From Elioraea tepidiphila DSM 17972 (GTDB taxonomy: Bacteria; Pseudomonadota; Alphaproteobacteria; Acetobacterales; Acetobacteraceae): DNA of 64,000 bases. How positions within the stretch are numbered: position 1 is the stretch's first letter; the number at the start of each line of letters is the position of its first letter. Positions 1 through 8,010 of the stretch are shown one piece after another. Position numbers and translations under genes: made by a program. Below the pieces are notes generated by a model. That model was not told the origin of the DNA, did no database searches, and was given only the letters and a program-made list of their open reading frames with translations. The DNA lies in contig NZ_KB899933.1 of the NCBI RefSeq assembly GCF_000378465.1, positions 1-64,000 of the forward strand, given 5' to 3'.

Positions 1-57
1 GCCGAAGCCGAGGAACGCTACTACGCCATGCTTGACGACCAGAAACTGGCCGCGTGA
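1..57 (+). pseudogene. IS3-family transposase OrfB, C-terminal end only (window edge)
   Basis: The first 57 bases encode the last 18 residues of an IS3-family OrfB. The peptide [13 protein letters not shown] also ends the complete OrfB at 23058-23963, so both belong to one subgroup, but the last residues differ (QKLAA here, TPMAA there). The rest of the gene lies left of the window, so it may be intact there. It is followed by the element's right inverted repeat. Confidence 0.85.
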
Positions 58-70
58 CTCAAACCAAACA

Positions 71-96
71 GCCTCCAGCAAAACCGGAGCGGTTCA
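71..96 (+). repeat. Right inverted repeat of the IS3-family element
   Basis: This 26-base repeat begins GCCTCC and ends GGAGCGGTTCA. It matches the right end of the complete IS3 element at 24314-24339 apart from a few substitutions. The IS1182-type element starts directly after it. Confidence 0.75.
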
Positions 97-1556
97 TGTT
101 GAAAAAATGCCTGGTCTCTGATTCGATCTCGCAGCGATGCGGTGAGGGGCAAGCATGCTGGGACGACGTGGACCGGAGCAGTACGAGTTCTTCGCCGGCT
201 CTCTGCGTGACCTGATCCCCGATGAACATGTGCTCGCCCGCGTCGACCGGGTGCTCGATCTGAGTTGGCTGCGTGACGAGGTGGCTGGGCAGTACAGCGC
301 CGAGACCGGTCGGCCCAGCATCGATCCGGAAGCGGCGGTCAGGCTGATGCTGGCCGGTTTCCTGCTTGGCCTTGTGCATGACCGGAGGCTGATGCGCGAG
401 GCGGCGGTGAACGTGGCGATCCGCTGGTTCGCGCGCTTCGGGCTGACGGAGCCCCTGCCGGACCACTCCTCGCTCACGCGCATTCGCCAACGCTGGGGCG
501 CAGCGCGCTTTCGCCGCATCTTCGAGCGCACGGTGACGGCGTGCGTGGCGGCCGGGATCGCGAAAGGCGAGGTGGTGCACGTCGACGCCACGCTGATCCG
601 CGCCGATGTCAGCTGGGAGGCGCTTGCGCAACGTTGGGTCGAAACGGTGGAAGCCGAGAACGAGCCGATCGACGTGACTGTGCGCGACGGCAAGCAGACG
701 GGCAAATACAAGAAGGTCTGCACCACCGATCCCGATGCGACGATGGCGACCACGGGCCGCCACCAGCGGCTCGAACCGGCGTACAAGCAGCACACAGCCG
801 TTTGCGACCAGGCTGGCGTGATCGTCGACGTCGAGGCGACGACGGGTGAACTCAACGAGGGCGGCGAGCTCGTGCCCGCGATCGAGCGTGTCGAGGCGGT
901 GACGGGCACGGCCGTCGCCATCGTGAGCGCCGATGCCGGCTACGCCTATGCCAAGGTCTACGGCGCGCTGGAACGACGTGGCATCGCGGCGGTCATCCCG
1001 CCGAAGGCCGAGCCGATCCGCTCGTCAGTGCCGATGCGGCGCTTTCGCTACGATGCCCGCCACGACCGCCTCATCTGCCCACGCGGCAAGGCGCTTAAGC
1101 CGGGTCGGCGCGTGAAGCATGGTCGCTTCTTCACCGCGCGCGCCAGGGATTGCCGGCGTTGCGACCTGGCCCGGCTCTGCCTCTCGGGCGGGCGCGTCAA
1201 CAAGGCGGTGGTGGTCGGTGACGACTACGCCGCGCTGCTACGCGCCCGTCGCCGGCGCGAGCGATGGAGCGATCACGACAAGGCTGTCTATACCCGCCAC
1301 CGCTGGCGCGTCGAGGGCGTGCACGGCGAAGCGAAGACCCGCCACGGCTTGGTGCGCGCGGTGCGCCGCGGCCTGACCAAGATCAGGATCCAGGTCTACC
1401 TGATGGCCGCCGCCATCAACCTCAAGCGTCTGGCGGCCGCCACCGCCGTCATGCTGTGTGCATTCGCCACCATCCTCACCGCCCAGCACGCAAGCGCGCC
1501 GCGGTCCGGGCGCACCAGAGCAGCGCTCGCGTCAACCTGACGCCCCTTGTTCAACA
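97..1556 (+). mobile_element. IS1182-type insertion sequence
   Basis: One complete transposase gene is bracketed by short inverted ends: TGTTGAA at 97-103 and TTCAACA at 1550-1556. The left end abuts the IS3 right repeat and the right end abuts a truncated IS256 transposase, so the element probably inserted into or deleted older IS DNA. Exact ends are estimated because only about seven bases of the inverted repeat are obvious. Confidence 0.65.
155..1540 (+). CDS. IS1182-family transposase
   Basis: This 461-residue protein is a DDE transposase of the IS4/IS5-like superfamily, IS1182 group, which catalyses cut-and-paste transposition. The N-terminal domain starts MLGRRGPEQYEFF and contains the typical DHSSLTRIRQRWG segment near residues 102-114. 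The catalytic region includes VHVDATLIRADVSW (first Asp), VSADAGYAY (second Asp) and HRWRVEGVHGEAKTRHG (catalytic Glu, C-terminal Y/H-R-x-E type motif). A Cys-rich patch (CRRCDLARLC) lies between them, as is usual in IS1182. The ATG follows an AGGGG-type ribosome site. The frame is open from end to end, so the enzyme may be active. Confidence 0.88.
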   Translation: MLGRRGPEQYEFFAGSLRDLIPDEHVLARVDRVLDLSWLRDEVAGQYSAETGRPSIDPEAAVRLMLAGFLLGLVHDRRLMREAAVNVAIRWFARFGLTEPLPDHSSLTRIRQRWGAARFRRIFERTVTACVAAGIAKGEVVHVDATLIRADVSWEALAQRWVETVEAENEPIDVTVRDGKQTGKYKKVCTTDPDATMATTGRHQRLEPAYKQHTAVCDQAGVIVDVEATTGELNEGGELVPAIERVEAVTGTAVAIVSADAGYAYAKVYGALERRGIAAVIPPKAEPIRSSVPMRRFRYDARHDRLICPRGKALKPGRRVKHGRFFTARARDCRRCDLARLCLSGGRVNKAVVVGDDYAALLRARRRRERWSDHDKAVYTRHRWRVEGVHGEAKTRHGLVRAVRRGLTKIRIQVYLMAAAINLKRLAAATAVMLCAFATILTAQHASAPRSGRTRAALAST

Positions 1557-2056
1557 GCCCCCGCGTGCACTTCATGCGCAACGCCCTTGCCCATGCCGGC
1601 AAGAGCGGCCGGCGCGTCCCGGGTTCCCATCGCGGCTTGGCGCGATGGGGGCCCGTCTCAGCCTTCATCGCCACCGCGTTCGCCCAGAATGACGCGACTG
1701 CCGCCACGATGCAGTGGCGCCGCGTCGCTGACCAACTACGACCCAAGCTGCCGAAGCTCGCCGCCCTGATGGAGGAGGCCGAGAGCGACGTACTCGCCTA
1801 CATGAGCTTCCCACCCCAGCACCGCGCCAAGCTGCACAGCACCAATCCGCTCGAACGCCTGATCGGTGAGATCAAGCGACGCACCGAGGTCGTCGGCATC
1901 TTCCCCAACGAGGCCGCCATCACACGCCTCGTCGGTGCCATCCTGCTCGAACAGAACGACGAATGGGCCGTCCAGCGCGCCCGCTACATCACCCTGGAAA
2001 GCATCAGCCCCGTCAGCGATGATGCACCCGTCAGCCTCCCCGCAATGGCAGGCTGA
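1557..2056 (+). pseudogene. IS256-family transposase, C-terminal remnant
   Basis: The open frame encodes the last ~165 residues of a mutator/IS256 transposase. Family signatures are VHFMRNALAHAGKSG, HSTNPLERLIGEIKRRT and VVGIFPNEAAITRLVGAILLEQNDEW (given here in parts). The first two thirds, with the first two catalytic Asp residues, are absent: the IS1182-type element ends at the 5' border. About 13 residues (PGSHRGLARWGPV) break the usual GRRVVSAFIATAF stretch and come from a 39-base hairpin insert. The gene cannot make an active transposase. Confidence 0.85.
1619..1657 (+). repeat. 39-base hairpin insert in the IS256 remnant
   Basis: CCCATCGCG (1626-1634) and CGCGATGGG (1641-1649) form a perfect 9-bp stem with a 6-base loop. 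CGTC occurs at 1615-1618 and again at 1654-1657, as a short target duplication would. The insert is exactly 13 codons, so the frame stays open. It resembles a small palindromic REP/MITE-type unit. Confidence 0.5.
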
Positions 2057-2376
2057 TCAGCCCGGCCAGGCCAGCAAACGCGCCGGCTCACCGCCAGCTA
2101 CACCACGACGCGGGATACGACCGGACGGGAAATCCCACAGGCTGCTAAGGCAGAGGCGGATCGGGGGCTTCATCCGATCGGATGGAGATGCGCAAACGGA
2201 ACGAAGGAGGTCGTTCGGACAGGTCTCGGATCGCGGGTGCCGTCGTTGGCATCAACGCGCCTCCATCGGCCGAGGCCGCTTCAGCGAGCCCCGGCGCCGG
2301 GCCCTGAGTTGGATCAAGGAGACCGGCGACAGCTCGTGCCAAGCTGATTTTTGTGGCGACGCAACGGAGACGACGC
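2057..2376. other. 320-base gap between IS remnant and phaC
   Basis: No convincing gene is seen. The first ~80 bases (to about 2130, containing CTACACCACGACGCGGGAT) look like the right end of the IS256 element. The rest is presumably the phaC leader. Six-frame translation gives only fragments without recognisable domains. Confidence 0.4.
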
Positions 2377-4194
2377 ATGACGGCAGTCCATCCGCCCCCA
2401 CCCCGCCAGGCAGATGTCCCGCAGACGGGCGGCATCTCCGAGGGTGCCGGCCTGACGCCCGAGACGCTGGGCGCGGCGATGGAGCGGCTCGGCGATACCG
2501 TCGACCGCGTCCTGCGGGGCCAGGGTGCACGGCTGACGGCCGGCATCTCGCCCGCCGCGCTGGCGCTGGCCTTCGCAGACTGGGCGGTCCATCTCGCCGT
2601 GCTGCCCGGGCGGCAGGCGATGCTGGCGACCAAGGTCGCGACCAAGCTCGCCCGGCTCGCCGACTACGCCGCGCGCTGCGCGGTCGGCCAAGCCGATGCC
2701 GCCTGCATCGAGCCGCTGCCGCAGGACCGCCGGTTCGACGATCCAGGGTGGCGCCAGCCGCCGTTCAGCCTGCTCGCGCAGTCCTTCCTGCTGACCCAGC
2801 AATGGTGGCACGTCGCGACCACAGGGGTGCGTGGGGTGTCGGCGCATCACGAGCACGTGGTGAACTTCGTGGCACGCCAGCTGCTCGACGTCGTCTCGCC
2901 GGCCAACTGGCTGCCGACCAATCCGGAAGTGCTGCGCCGGACCGCGGCGGAGGGCGGCCTCAACCTGCTGCGCGGCTGGCAGCACGCGGTCGAAGACGCA
3001 TCCCGCGCGCTCGCGGGCATGCCGCCGGTCGGTGCAGAGGCCTTCCGCGTCGGCGAAACCGTCGCCTGCACGCCCGGCAAGGTGGTGCTGCGCAACCGGC
3101 TGATCGAGCTGATCCAGTACGCGCCCAGGACCGAGACGGTGCACGCCGAGCCGGTGCTGATCGTGCCGGCCTGGATCATGAAATATTACATTCTCGATTT
3201 GCGTCCGGAGAACTCGCTCGTCAGACATCTCGTCGATCAGGGCTTCACCGTGTTCTGCATCTCCTGGCGCAATCCGGGGCCCGAGGATCGCGATCTGACG
3301 ATGGAGGACTACCACCGCCTCGGCGTGATGGCCGCCCTCGATGCGATCGGCGCGATCTGCGGCGGTGAGCGGGTGCACGCGCTCGGCTATTGCCTGGGCG
3401 GCACGCTGCTCGCGATCGCGGCCGCCGCAATGGGCCGCGACGGCGACGACCGGCTGGCGAGCCTCACGCTGCTGGCCGCGCAGACCGATTTCTCCATGCC
3501 GGGCGAGCTCGCGCTGTTCATCGACGAGAGCGAGGTGGCGCTGCTGGAAGACATGATGGCGGTGAGGGGCACTCTGGAGGCGCGCCAGATGGCGGGGGCA
3601 TTCCAGCTGCTGCGCTCGAACGACCTGATCTGGTCGCGGCTGGTGCGCGAGTATCTGCTCGGCGACCGCGCGCCGATGACCGACCTGATGGCCTGGAACG
3701 CCGACACCACCCGGATGCCGGCGCGGATGCACGGCGACTACCTTCGCCACCTGTTCCTCGACAACGACTTCGTCGCCGGCCGCTGGATCGTCGGCGACCG
3801 GCCGGTCTCGCCCAACGACATCCGCCCGCCGATCTTCGCGGTCGGCACCGAGACGGATCACGTCGCCCCCTGGCGCAGCGTGTTCGCGATCCACCATCTC
3901 ACCGAGGGCGAGGTGACGTTCCTGCTCACCAATGGCGGGCACAATGCCGGCATCGTCTCGCCGATCGGCCATCCGCGACGGCGATATCGGATACGCACCC
4001 ACCACGCCGGGGAGCCGCATCTCGATCCCGACGCCTGGCTCGCAGCGGCTGAGACGCGCACGGGGTCGTGGTGGCCGGCCTGGACCTCGTGGCTTGCCGC
4101 GCAGGACGGCCGCATGGTGTCGGCGCGCGGACCGGGCGGCGCGCATCACCCGCCCCTCGCCGATGCGCCCGGGAGCTATGTGCGGATGCGGTAG
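2377..4194 (+). CDS. phaC: Class I poly(R)-hydroxyalkanoate synthase
   Basis: The 605-residue enzyme polymerises 3-hydroxyacyl-CoA into PHA on the granule surface. The N-terminal PhaC domain (about 95-270, with a FSLLAQSFLLTQQWW-type segment) precedes an alpha/beta-hydrolase fold. The lipase-like box is GYCLGG with nucleophile Cys339, the Asp is in TETDHVAPW (about 494) and the His in GGHNAG (about 522), so the triad is complete. Length matches class I enzymes. ATG 2377 was chosen over an in-frame GTG at 2353 because it begins the natural N-terminus. No phaA, phaB or phasin gene is adjacent. It lies just downstream of the IS pile. Confidence 0.93.
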   Translation: MTAVHPPPPRQADVPQTGGISEGAGLTPETLGAAMERLGDTVDRVLRGQGARLTAGISPAALALAFADWAVHLAVLPGRQAMLATKVATKLARLADYAARCAVGQADAACIEPLPQDRRFDDPGWRQPPFSLLAQSFLLTQQWWHVATTGVRGVSAHHEHVVNFVARQLLDVVSPANWLPTNPEVLRRTAAEGGLNLLRGWQHAVEDASRALAGMPPVGAEAFRVGETVACTPGKVVLRNRLIELIQYAPRTETVHAEPVLIVPAWIMKYYILDLRPENSLVRHLVDQGFTVFCISWRNPGPEDRDLTMEDYHRLGVMAALDAIGAICGGERVHALGYCLGGTLLAIAAAAMGRDGDDRLASLTLLAAQTDFSMPGELALFIDESEVALLEDMMAVRGTLEARQMAGAFQLLRSNDLIWSRLVREYLLGDRAPMTDLMAWNADTTRMPARMHGDYLRHLFLDNDFVAGRWIVGDRPVSPNDIRPPIFAVGTETDHVAPWRSVFAIHHLTEGEVTFLLTNGGHNAGIVSPIGHPRRRYRIRTHHAGEPHLDPDAWLAAAETRTGSWWPAWTSWLAAQDGRMVSARGPGGAHHPPLADAPGSYVRMR

Positions 4195-4259
4195 CGCGCG
4201 TTGACGCGCGGATGCGCCGCTCGCAAGCTCCGCCCCTCAAGACCCGAGGGAGGAACGTC

Positions 4260-5228
4260 ATGATCACCCGTCGCGGCCTCGCGGCCGCCAGTGCAGTGCT
4301 TGCCGCCCCGCCCGTCCTGCGTGCCCAGACCGCGTGGCCCGGCGAGAGGCCGATCGAGGTGATCGTGCCGTATCCGCCCGGCGGCGGGGTGGACGTGATG
4401 GCGCGGCTGACCCTGCCCTTCGTCGCCAAGCACCTGCCCGGCGCGCGCTTCGTCGTCGCCAACCGCGCCGGCGCGGGCGGTCAGGTCGGGTTCGAGGCGA
4501 CCTTCAACGCCGCACCGGACGGCTACACGCTCGGCGCGGTCGCGGTGCCGGCGCTGAACTCGTTCCCAGTCGAGCGCCCGGTGCGCTACCGGCCGATGGA
4601 GTTCACCTTTCTCGCCAACGTGGTCTACGACCCGAACACCATCTTCGTCGGCCGCGACTCGCCGTTCCGTACCCTCAAGGACCTGATCGACGCGGCCAAG
4701 GCGAGACCGGGCCAGCTGCATTACGGCACCACGGGGATCGGTTCGGACGATCACATCCTCATGCTCTGGCTCGAGGACCTCGCGCGCGTCGAGCCGATGG
4801 TGCACGTGCCGTTCCAGGGTTTCGCACCGATGCTGTCGAACGTGCTCGGCGGACACATCCAGGTGGCGGTCGGCAATGTCTCGGAGATCCTCGCGGCCAT
4901 GCGCGACGGCCGCGTGCACAGCCTCGGCCAGGCAGCGACCGAACGCTGGAGCGAGGCTGCGGACGTGCCGACCTTCCGCGAGCAGGGCTTCGACATCACC
5001 GGCGGCTCCTCGCGTGGCATTGTCGGACCGCCAGGCATCGCGGAGCCGATCGTGCGTCGGCTGGAGGAAGCGTTCCGGGCGACCTTCATCGATCCGGACT
5101 TTCGGCGCGATGCCGCGCGGGCGACGCTGCCGCTCAGGCTGCTGGTCGGCGCCGAGTACCGCGCCATGATCGCGGAGACGGATCAGGCGGTGCGGGACCT
5201 GTTCCGTCAGCGGCCCTGGGGGCGCTGA
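4260..5228 (+). CDS. Bug-family tripartite tricarboxylate transporter substrate-binding protein
   Basis: The 322-residue periplasmic protein has a twin-arginine-like leader (MITRRGLAAASAVLAA, cleavage likely after VLRAQ). The Bug/TctC fold follows: IEVIVPYPPGGGVDVMAR near the mature start, NRAGAGGQVG, then PDGYTLG. Family members bind carboxylates such as citrate or aromatic acids for TctAB transporters, but no TctA/TctB gene is nearby, as is common for orphan Bug proteins. A strong GGGAGGA ribosome site precedes the ATG. Ligand unknown. The gene ends in a strong two-way terminator. Confidence 0.88.
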   Translation: MITRRGLAAASAVLAAPPVLRAQTAWPGERPIEVIVPYPPGGGVDVMARLTLPFVAKHLPGARFVVANRAGAGGQVGFEATFNAAPDGYTLGAVAVPALNSFPVERPVRYRPMEFTFLANVVYDPNTIFVGRDSPFRTLKDLIDAAKARPGQLHYGTTGIGSDDHILMLWLEDLARVEPMVHVPFQGFAPMLSNVLGGHIQVAVGNVSEILAAMRDGRVHSLGQAATERWSEAADVPTFREQGFDITGGSSRGIVGPPGIAEPIVRRLEEAFRATFIDPDFRRDAARATLPLRLLVGAEYRAMIAETDQAVRDLFRQRPWGR

Positions 5229-5269
5229 TACCGGGCTGCGAAAGGCTTCACCTTTGGCAGCCCGGTATC
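5227..5269. terminator. Bidirectional intrinsic terminator
   Basis: GATACCGGGCTGC (5227-5239) pairs perfectly with GCAGCCCGGTATC (5257-5269). After one mismatch an inner AAAGG/CCTTT stem extends it, closed by a CTTCA loop. It overlaps the stop of the Bug gene and lies before the end of the convergent MBL gene, so it can end transcripts from both sides. Confidence 0.75.
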
Positions 5270-5357
5270 GCGCGCAGGACTGGTGTGGCGTGTGCGCGCC
5301 GAAGGAAAATTCATACCTGAGGCGGCCGGGCGACCGCGGGTCGCCCGGCCGACCGGG

Positions 5358-6347
5358 TCAGAGATTGACGCCCCAGGGCAGCGGATACCAGCCAAACCCC
5401 TCGCCCTCGGCCGCCACATGGCCAAGGCCGGGGAAAGCGAAATGGTACGACATCACGCCGATCCGCTCCTGCGCCAGCATGCGCAGCAGCCGCAGGCGCG
5501 ACTGCGCCGACTGCCTCGGGTCGGTGTCATAGGCGAACTCGATCTGCGGCCGGCGCAGCATGATCACCTCATGATGCGCGAGGTCGCCGATGAACATCGC
5601 CTTCGCGTTGCCAGACTGGACCACATACGCGGTGTGGCCGACCGTGTGCCCAGGCGAGGACACCGCGATCACGCCCGGCACGACCTCCTTGCCGTCCTCG
5701 ACGAAGGTGAGCCGCTCGCGCACCGGCAGCAGGTTACGTCGCGCGCCCTGCACGAACACGCCGACCCAGCCGTCGGTGCGTCCACGCGCCTCGTCGGTCC
5801 AGAAGTCGAAATCGGCCTTGCTGATGAACACCTGCGCGTTCGGGAAGTTGGGCTTGCCGTCACCGCCGATGATGCCCCAGACATGGTCGATATGGCCGTG
5901 GCTGCACACCACGGCATCGATCTGCTCGGGCATGATCCCGGCCGCGCGCAGATTCGCGAGCAACATGCCGGTGTGCGGGCCGAACGGACGCGTGTAGCCA
6001 ACGCCGGTGTCGAACAGCACCATCTGCCGGCCGGTATTCACGACGAAGCAGTTCTGCGGCAGGACGAGCTTCTCGGTGGAGCGGAAATTCGCGCGCAGCA
6101 ACTGCGTCAGGTCATCGCGCGGATGGCCCGGGAACCCGGCGGCGGGCTCGCCGAGATCGAGATCGCCGTCGCCGACCACGGTGATCTCGAACTCGCCGAA
6201 GCGCGTCCGGTACCAGTCGGCCGGCCTGACGCCCGAGATCGGAGCGGCCGCGTCGGCGCGACGGGTCAGCACGGGCAGGATGGCGGCGCCGAGCGCTCCG
6301 GCAAGCAGGCGGCGCCTGCCAAGCGCGAATGGGGGGAGTGCGCTCAT
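5358..6347 (-). CDS. Tat-exported metallo-beta-lactamase-fold hydrolase
   Basis: This 329-residue protein starts with a twin-arginine leader (GRRRLLAGALGAAILP, residues 10-25), so it probably folds in the cytoplasm with its metal and goes to the periplasm. The MBL motifs are complete: SHGHIDH at 149-155 (HxHxDH), PGHTVGH for the next His, FIGDLAHHEV for the bridging Asp, and a late His in YHFAFPGLG. The family includes quorum-quenching lactonases and other hydrolases, and the substrate cannot be told from sequence. It lies downstream of holA on the same strand, 110 bases away. Confidence 0.85.
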   Translation of the reverse strand: MSALPPFALGRRRLLAGALGAAILPVLTRRADAAAPISGVRPADWYRTRFGEFEITVVGDGDLDLGEPAAGFPGHPRDDLTQLLRANFRSTEKLVLPQNCFVVNTGRQMVLFDTGVGYTRPFGPHTGMLLANLRAAGIMPEQIDAVVCSHGHIDHVWGIIGGDGKPNFPNAQVFISKADFDFWTDEARGRTDGWVGVFVQGARRNLLPVRERLTFVEDGKEVVPGVIAVSSPGHTVGHTAYVVQSGNAKAMFIGDLAHHEVIMLRRPQIEFAYDTDPRQSAQSRLRLLRMLAQERIGVMSYHFAFPGLGHVAAEGEGFGWYPLPWGVNL

Positions 6348-6457
6348 CGTATCCTCTTTCCGATTGTCGTTGCGTGGCTCGGTTCGCCGGAATGGCGGCA
6401 GGTGAACCTAGCACAGCACTGCATGGCGCTGCACTGAAGGATCGTCCACCCAGGCGG

Positions 6458-7483
6458 TCAGCCGCGGCGCGCGGCCGAGGCTGTGCGGGCAATCTCCTGC
6501 ACGGCGCGCGCGGCGATCAGCGCATCCGGTGCACCGGTGGTCTTGCACGCCGCCTCGGCAGCGAGCAGCCGATCGCCAATTGCCACCACGCGCGGCCGGG
6601 TCCAGGACGCGAGAGCGCGCGCGAAATCCTGCTCGTGACGGAAGAACACCGCCGGTCGCGCGCGGCGGGCGGCTTCCTTCGGGCTCAGCCGGTCGAGCTC
6701 CTCGGCAAGCGCAAGGTCAAGACGCTGCAGGTGCCTCAGCGCGGCGCGCACGATGGCGACCGGATTGGCCCCCTCCGCGATCGCCAGGCGCAGCGCGCGG
6801 TCGGCGCGCGGAAGATCGCCGGCGGCGGCCGCGAACAGCGCGGCGTCCAGGTCGAGGGTCGCGTGATCCCCCACCACCGCCTCACAGGACGCGACATCGA
6901 CCCGGCCGCCGGGCCCGACGGCGAGGGCCAGCTTCTCGAGCTCCCGCCGGGTGATGCCCCGGTCCGCACCGAGATGATCGGAGAGCCAAGCGAGGGCATC
7001 CGTGTCGACCCCGACCCCGAGCTCCTTCAGCGTCGCCGCGATGGAGGTGCGCAGGTCGGCACCCGTCTCCGGCCAGCAGCCGATCGCGGCGGCATCGGCC
7101 CGGCGCTCGAAGAGCGCCCGCAGCTTGTCTGCCGGCCGCAGCGAGCCGGCCTCGATCACCAGCAGGGAGTCTCCCGGCACGGCGAGCGCGGCTTCCGCCG
7201 CGGCAGCGAGCGTGTTGGTCGCATCGCGCACCCAAACCGCACGCCTGCCGCCCATCATGCTGATCGCGGCCATCTCGCCGGCGAGCCTGCCCGGATCCGC
7301 GGCTGCCGCCTCACGCGGAACGACGCTGACACGGAACGGGTCATCGCGTGCGCCGGCGACGGCGACCACCAGCGCCTCGGCGCGTTCACGCCGCAACCCC
7401 TCGTCCTCGCCGTGCAGAAGCACACCCCGGGCGGCGCCGGGGTTGCGCAGGAAAGTAGAGATCCGCGCCCCTTCGACCTTCAC
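6458..7483 (-). CDS. holA: DNA polymerase III subunit delta
   Basis: The 341-residue protein is the clamp-loader delta subunit, which opens the beta sliding clamp. The N-terminal part has the family pattern [12 protein letters not shown] and GVLLHGEDEGLRRERAEAL, followed by RRAVWVRDA. The middle has GITRRELEKLAL, and the C-terminal collar domain has ANPVAIVRAALRHLQRL. Its ATG overlaps the lptE stop (ATGA, 7480-7483), giving translational coupling in the conserved DUF3576-leuS-lptE-holA cluster of alphaproteobacteria. Confidence 0.92.
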   Translation of the reverse strand: MKVEGARISTFLRNPGAARGVLLHGEDEGLRRERAEALVVAVAGARDDPFRVSVVPREAAAADPGRLAGEMAAISMMGGRRAVWVRDATNTLAAAAEAALAVPGDSLLVIEAGSLRPADKLRALFERRADAAAIGCWPETGADLRTSIAATLKELGVGVDTDALAWLSDHLGADRGITRRELEKLALAVGPGGRVDVASCEAVVGDHATLDLDAALFAAAAGDLPRADRALRLAIAEGANPVAIVRAALRHLQRLDLALAEELDRLSPKEAARRARPAVFFRHEQDFARALASWTRPRVVAIGDRLLAAEAACKTTGAPDALIAARAVQEIARTASAARRG

Positions 7484-8010
7484 GATGTCCGCGCGGCGCG
7501 GCGCGCATAGAAGGCCGCAAGCTGGGCGACGATATCGTCGGCGAGCCGTTCCGTCAGGCGCTCGTCGGCCGCCTCGCCGGAGAGCTGCGAGGCGAAATAC
7601 TCGTTCGACATCACGTTGAACGCGTCGGCGGCGAAGGCGCGGCCGGTGACGAGCGGCTCGCGGGAGCCGAGCGAGGTCAACGTGTAGTTCGCGACCGCCG
7701 ACACGCGCACCCGCGATGCCGTGTCGTCGCCACGCACGCCGACCCCCTGGCGCGTGAGGGAAACGGCGACTTGAAGCTCGTTCTGCGCCGGCGCGCCCGC
7801 GCCGTTGCGCAGTCGTTGATTCAATGCCGCGCGCAGGAGCTGGCCCGTCCGCTCGGGAATCAGCGCGACCCGCGTCGCCGCGAGCTCCGCCGCGACACCG
7901 CCTTGCCCGGCGGGGCCGTCGGCGTAGATCGGGCGGAAGCCGCAGCCGCCGACCAGCGCCAGCAGCGCCGCGCGCCTAGAGCACGAGATTGACGATCTTG
8001 CCCGGGACAT
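7480..8010 (-). CDS. lptE: LPS-assembly lipoprotein LptE
   Basis: The 176-residue outer-membrane lipoprotein plugs the LptD barrel and helps deliver LPS to the cell surface. A short leader ends in a lipobox-like VGGC, and GCGFRPIYA after it is the usual mature start of alphaproteobacterial LptE. The ATG at 8010 lies inside the last codons of leuS (35-base overlap), and the stop overlaps the holA start. In-frame upstream ATGs would place the gene much further into leuS and were not used. Confidence 0.9.
   Translation of the reverse strand: MSRARSSISCSRRAALLALVGGCGFRPIYADGPAGQGGVAAELAATRVALIPERTGQLLRAALNQRLRNGAGAPAQNELQVAVSLTRQGVGVRGDDTASRVRVSAVANYTLTSLGSREPLVTGRAFAADAFNVMSNEYFASQLSGEAADERLTERLADDIVAQLAAFYARRAARTS

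Noticed and set aside
59-793. Long minus-strand frames over the IS1182 transposase
   Set aside because: They are antisense shadows typical of high-GC DNA, with Arg/Ala/His-rich sequence and no domain.
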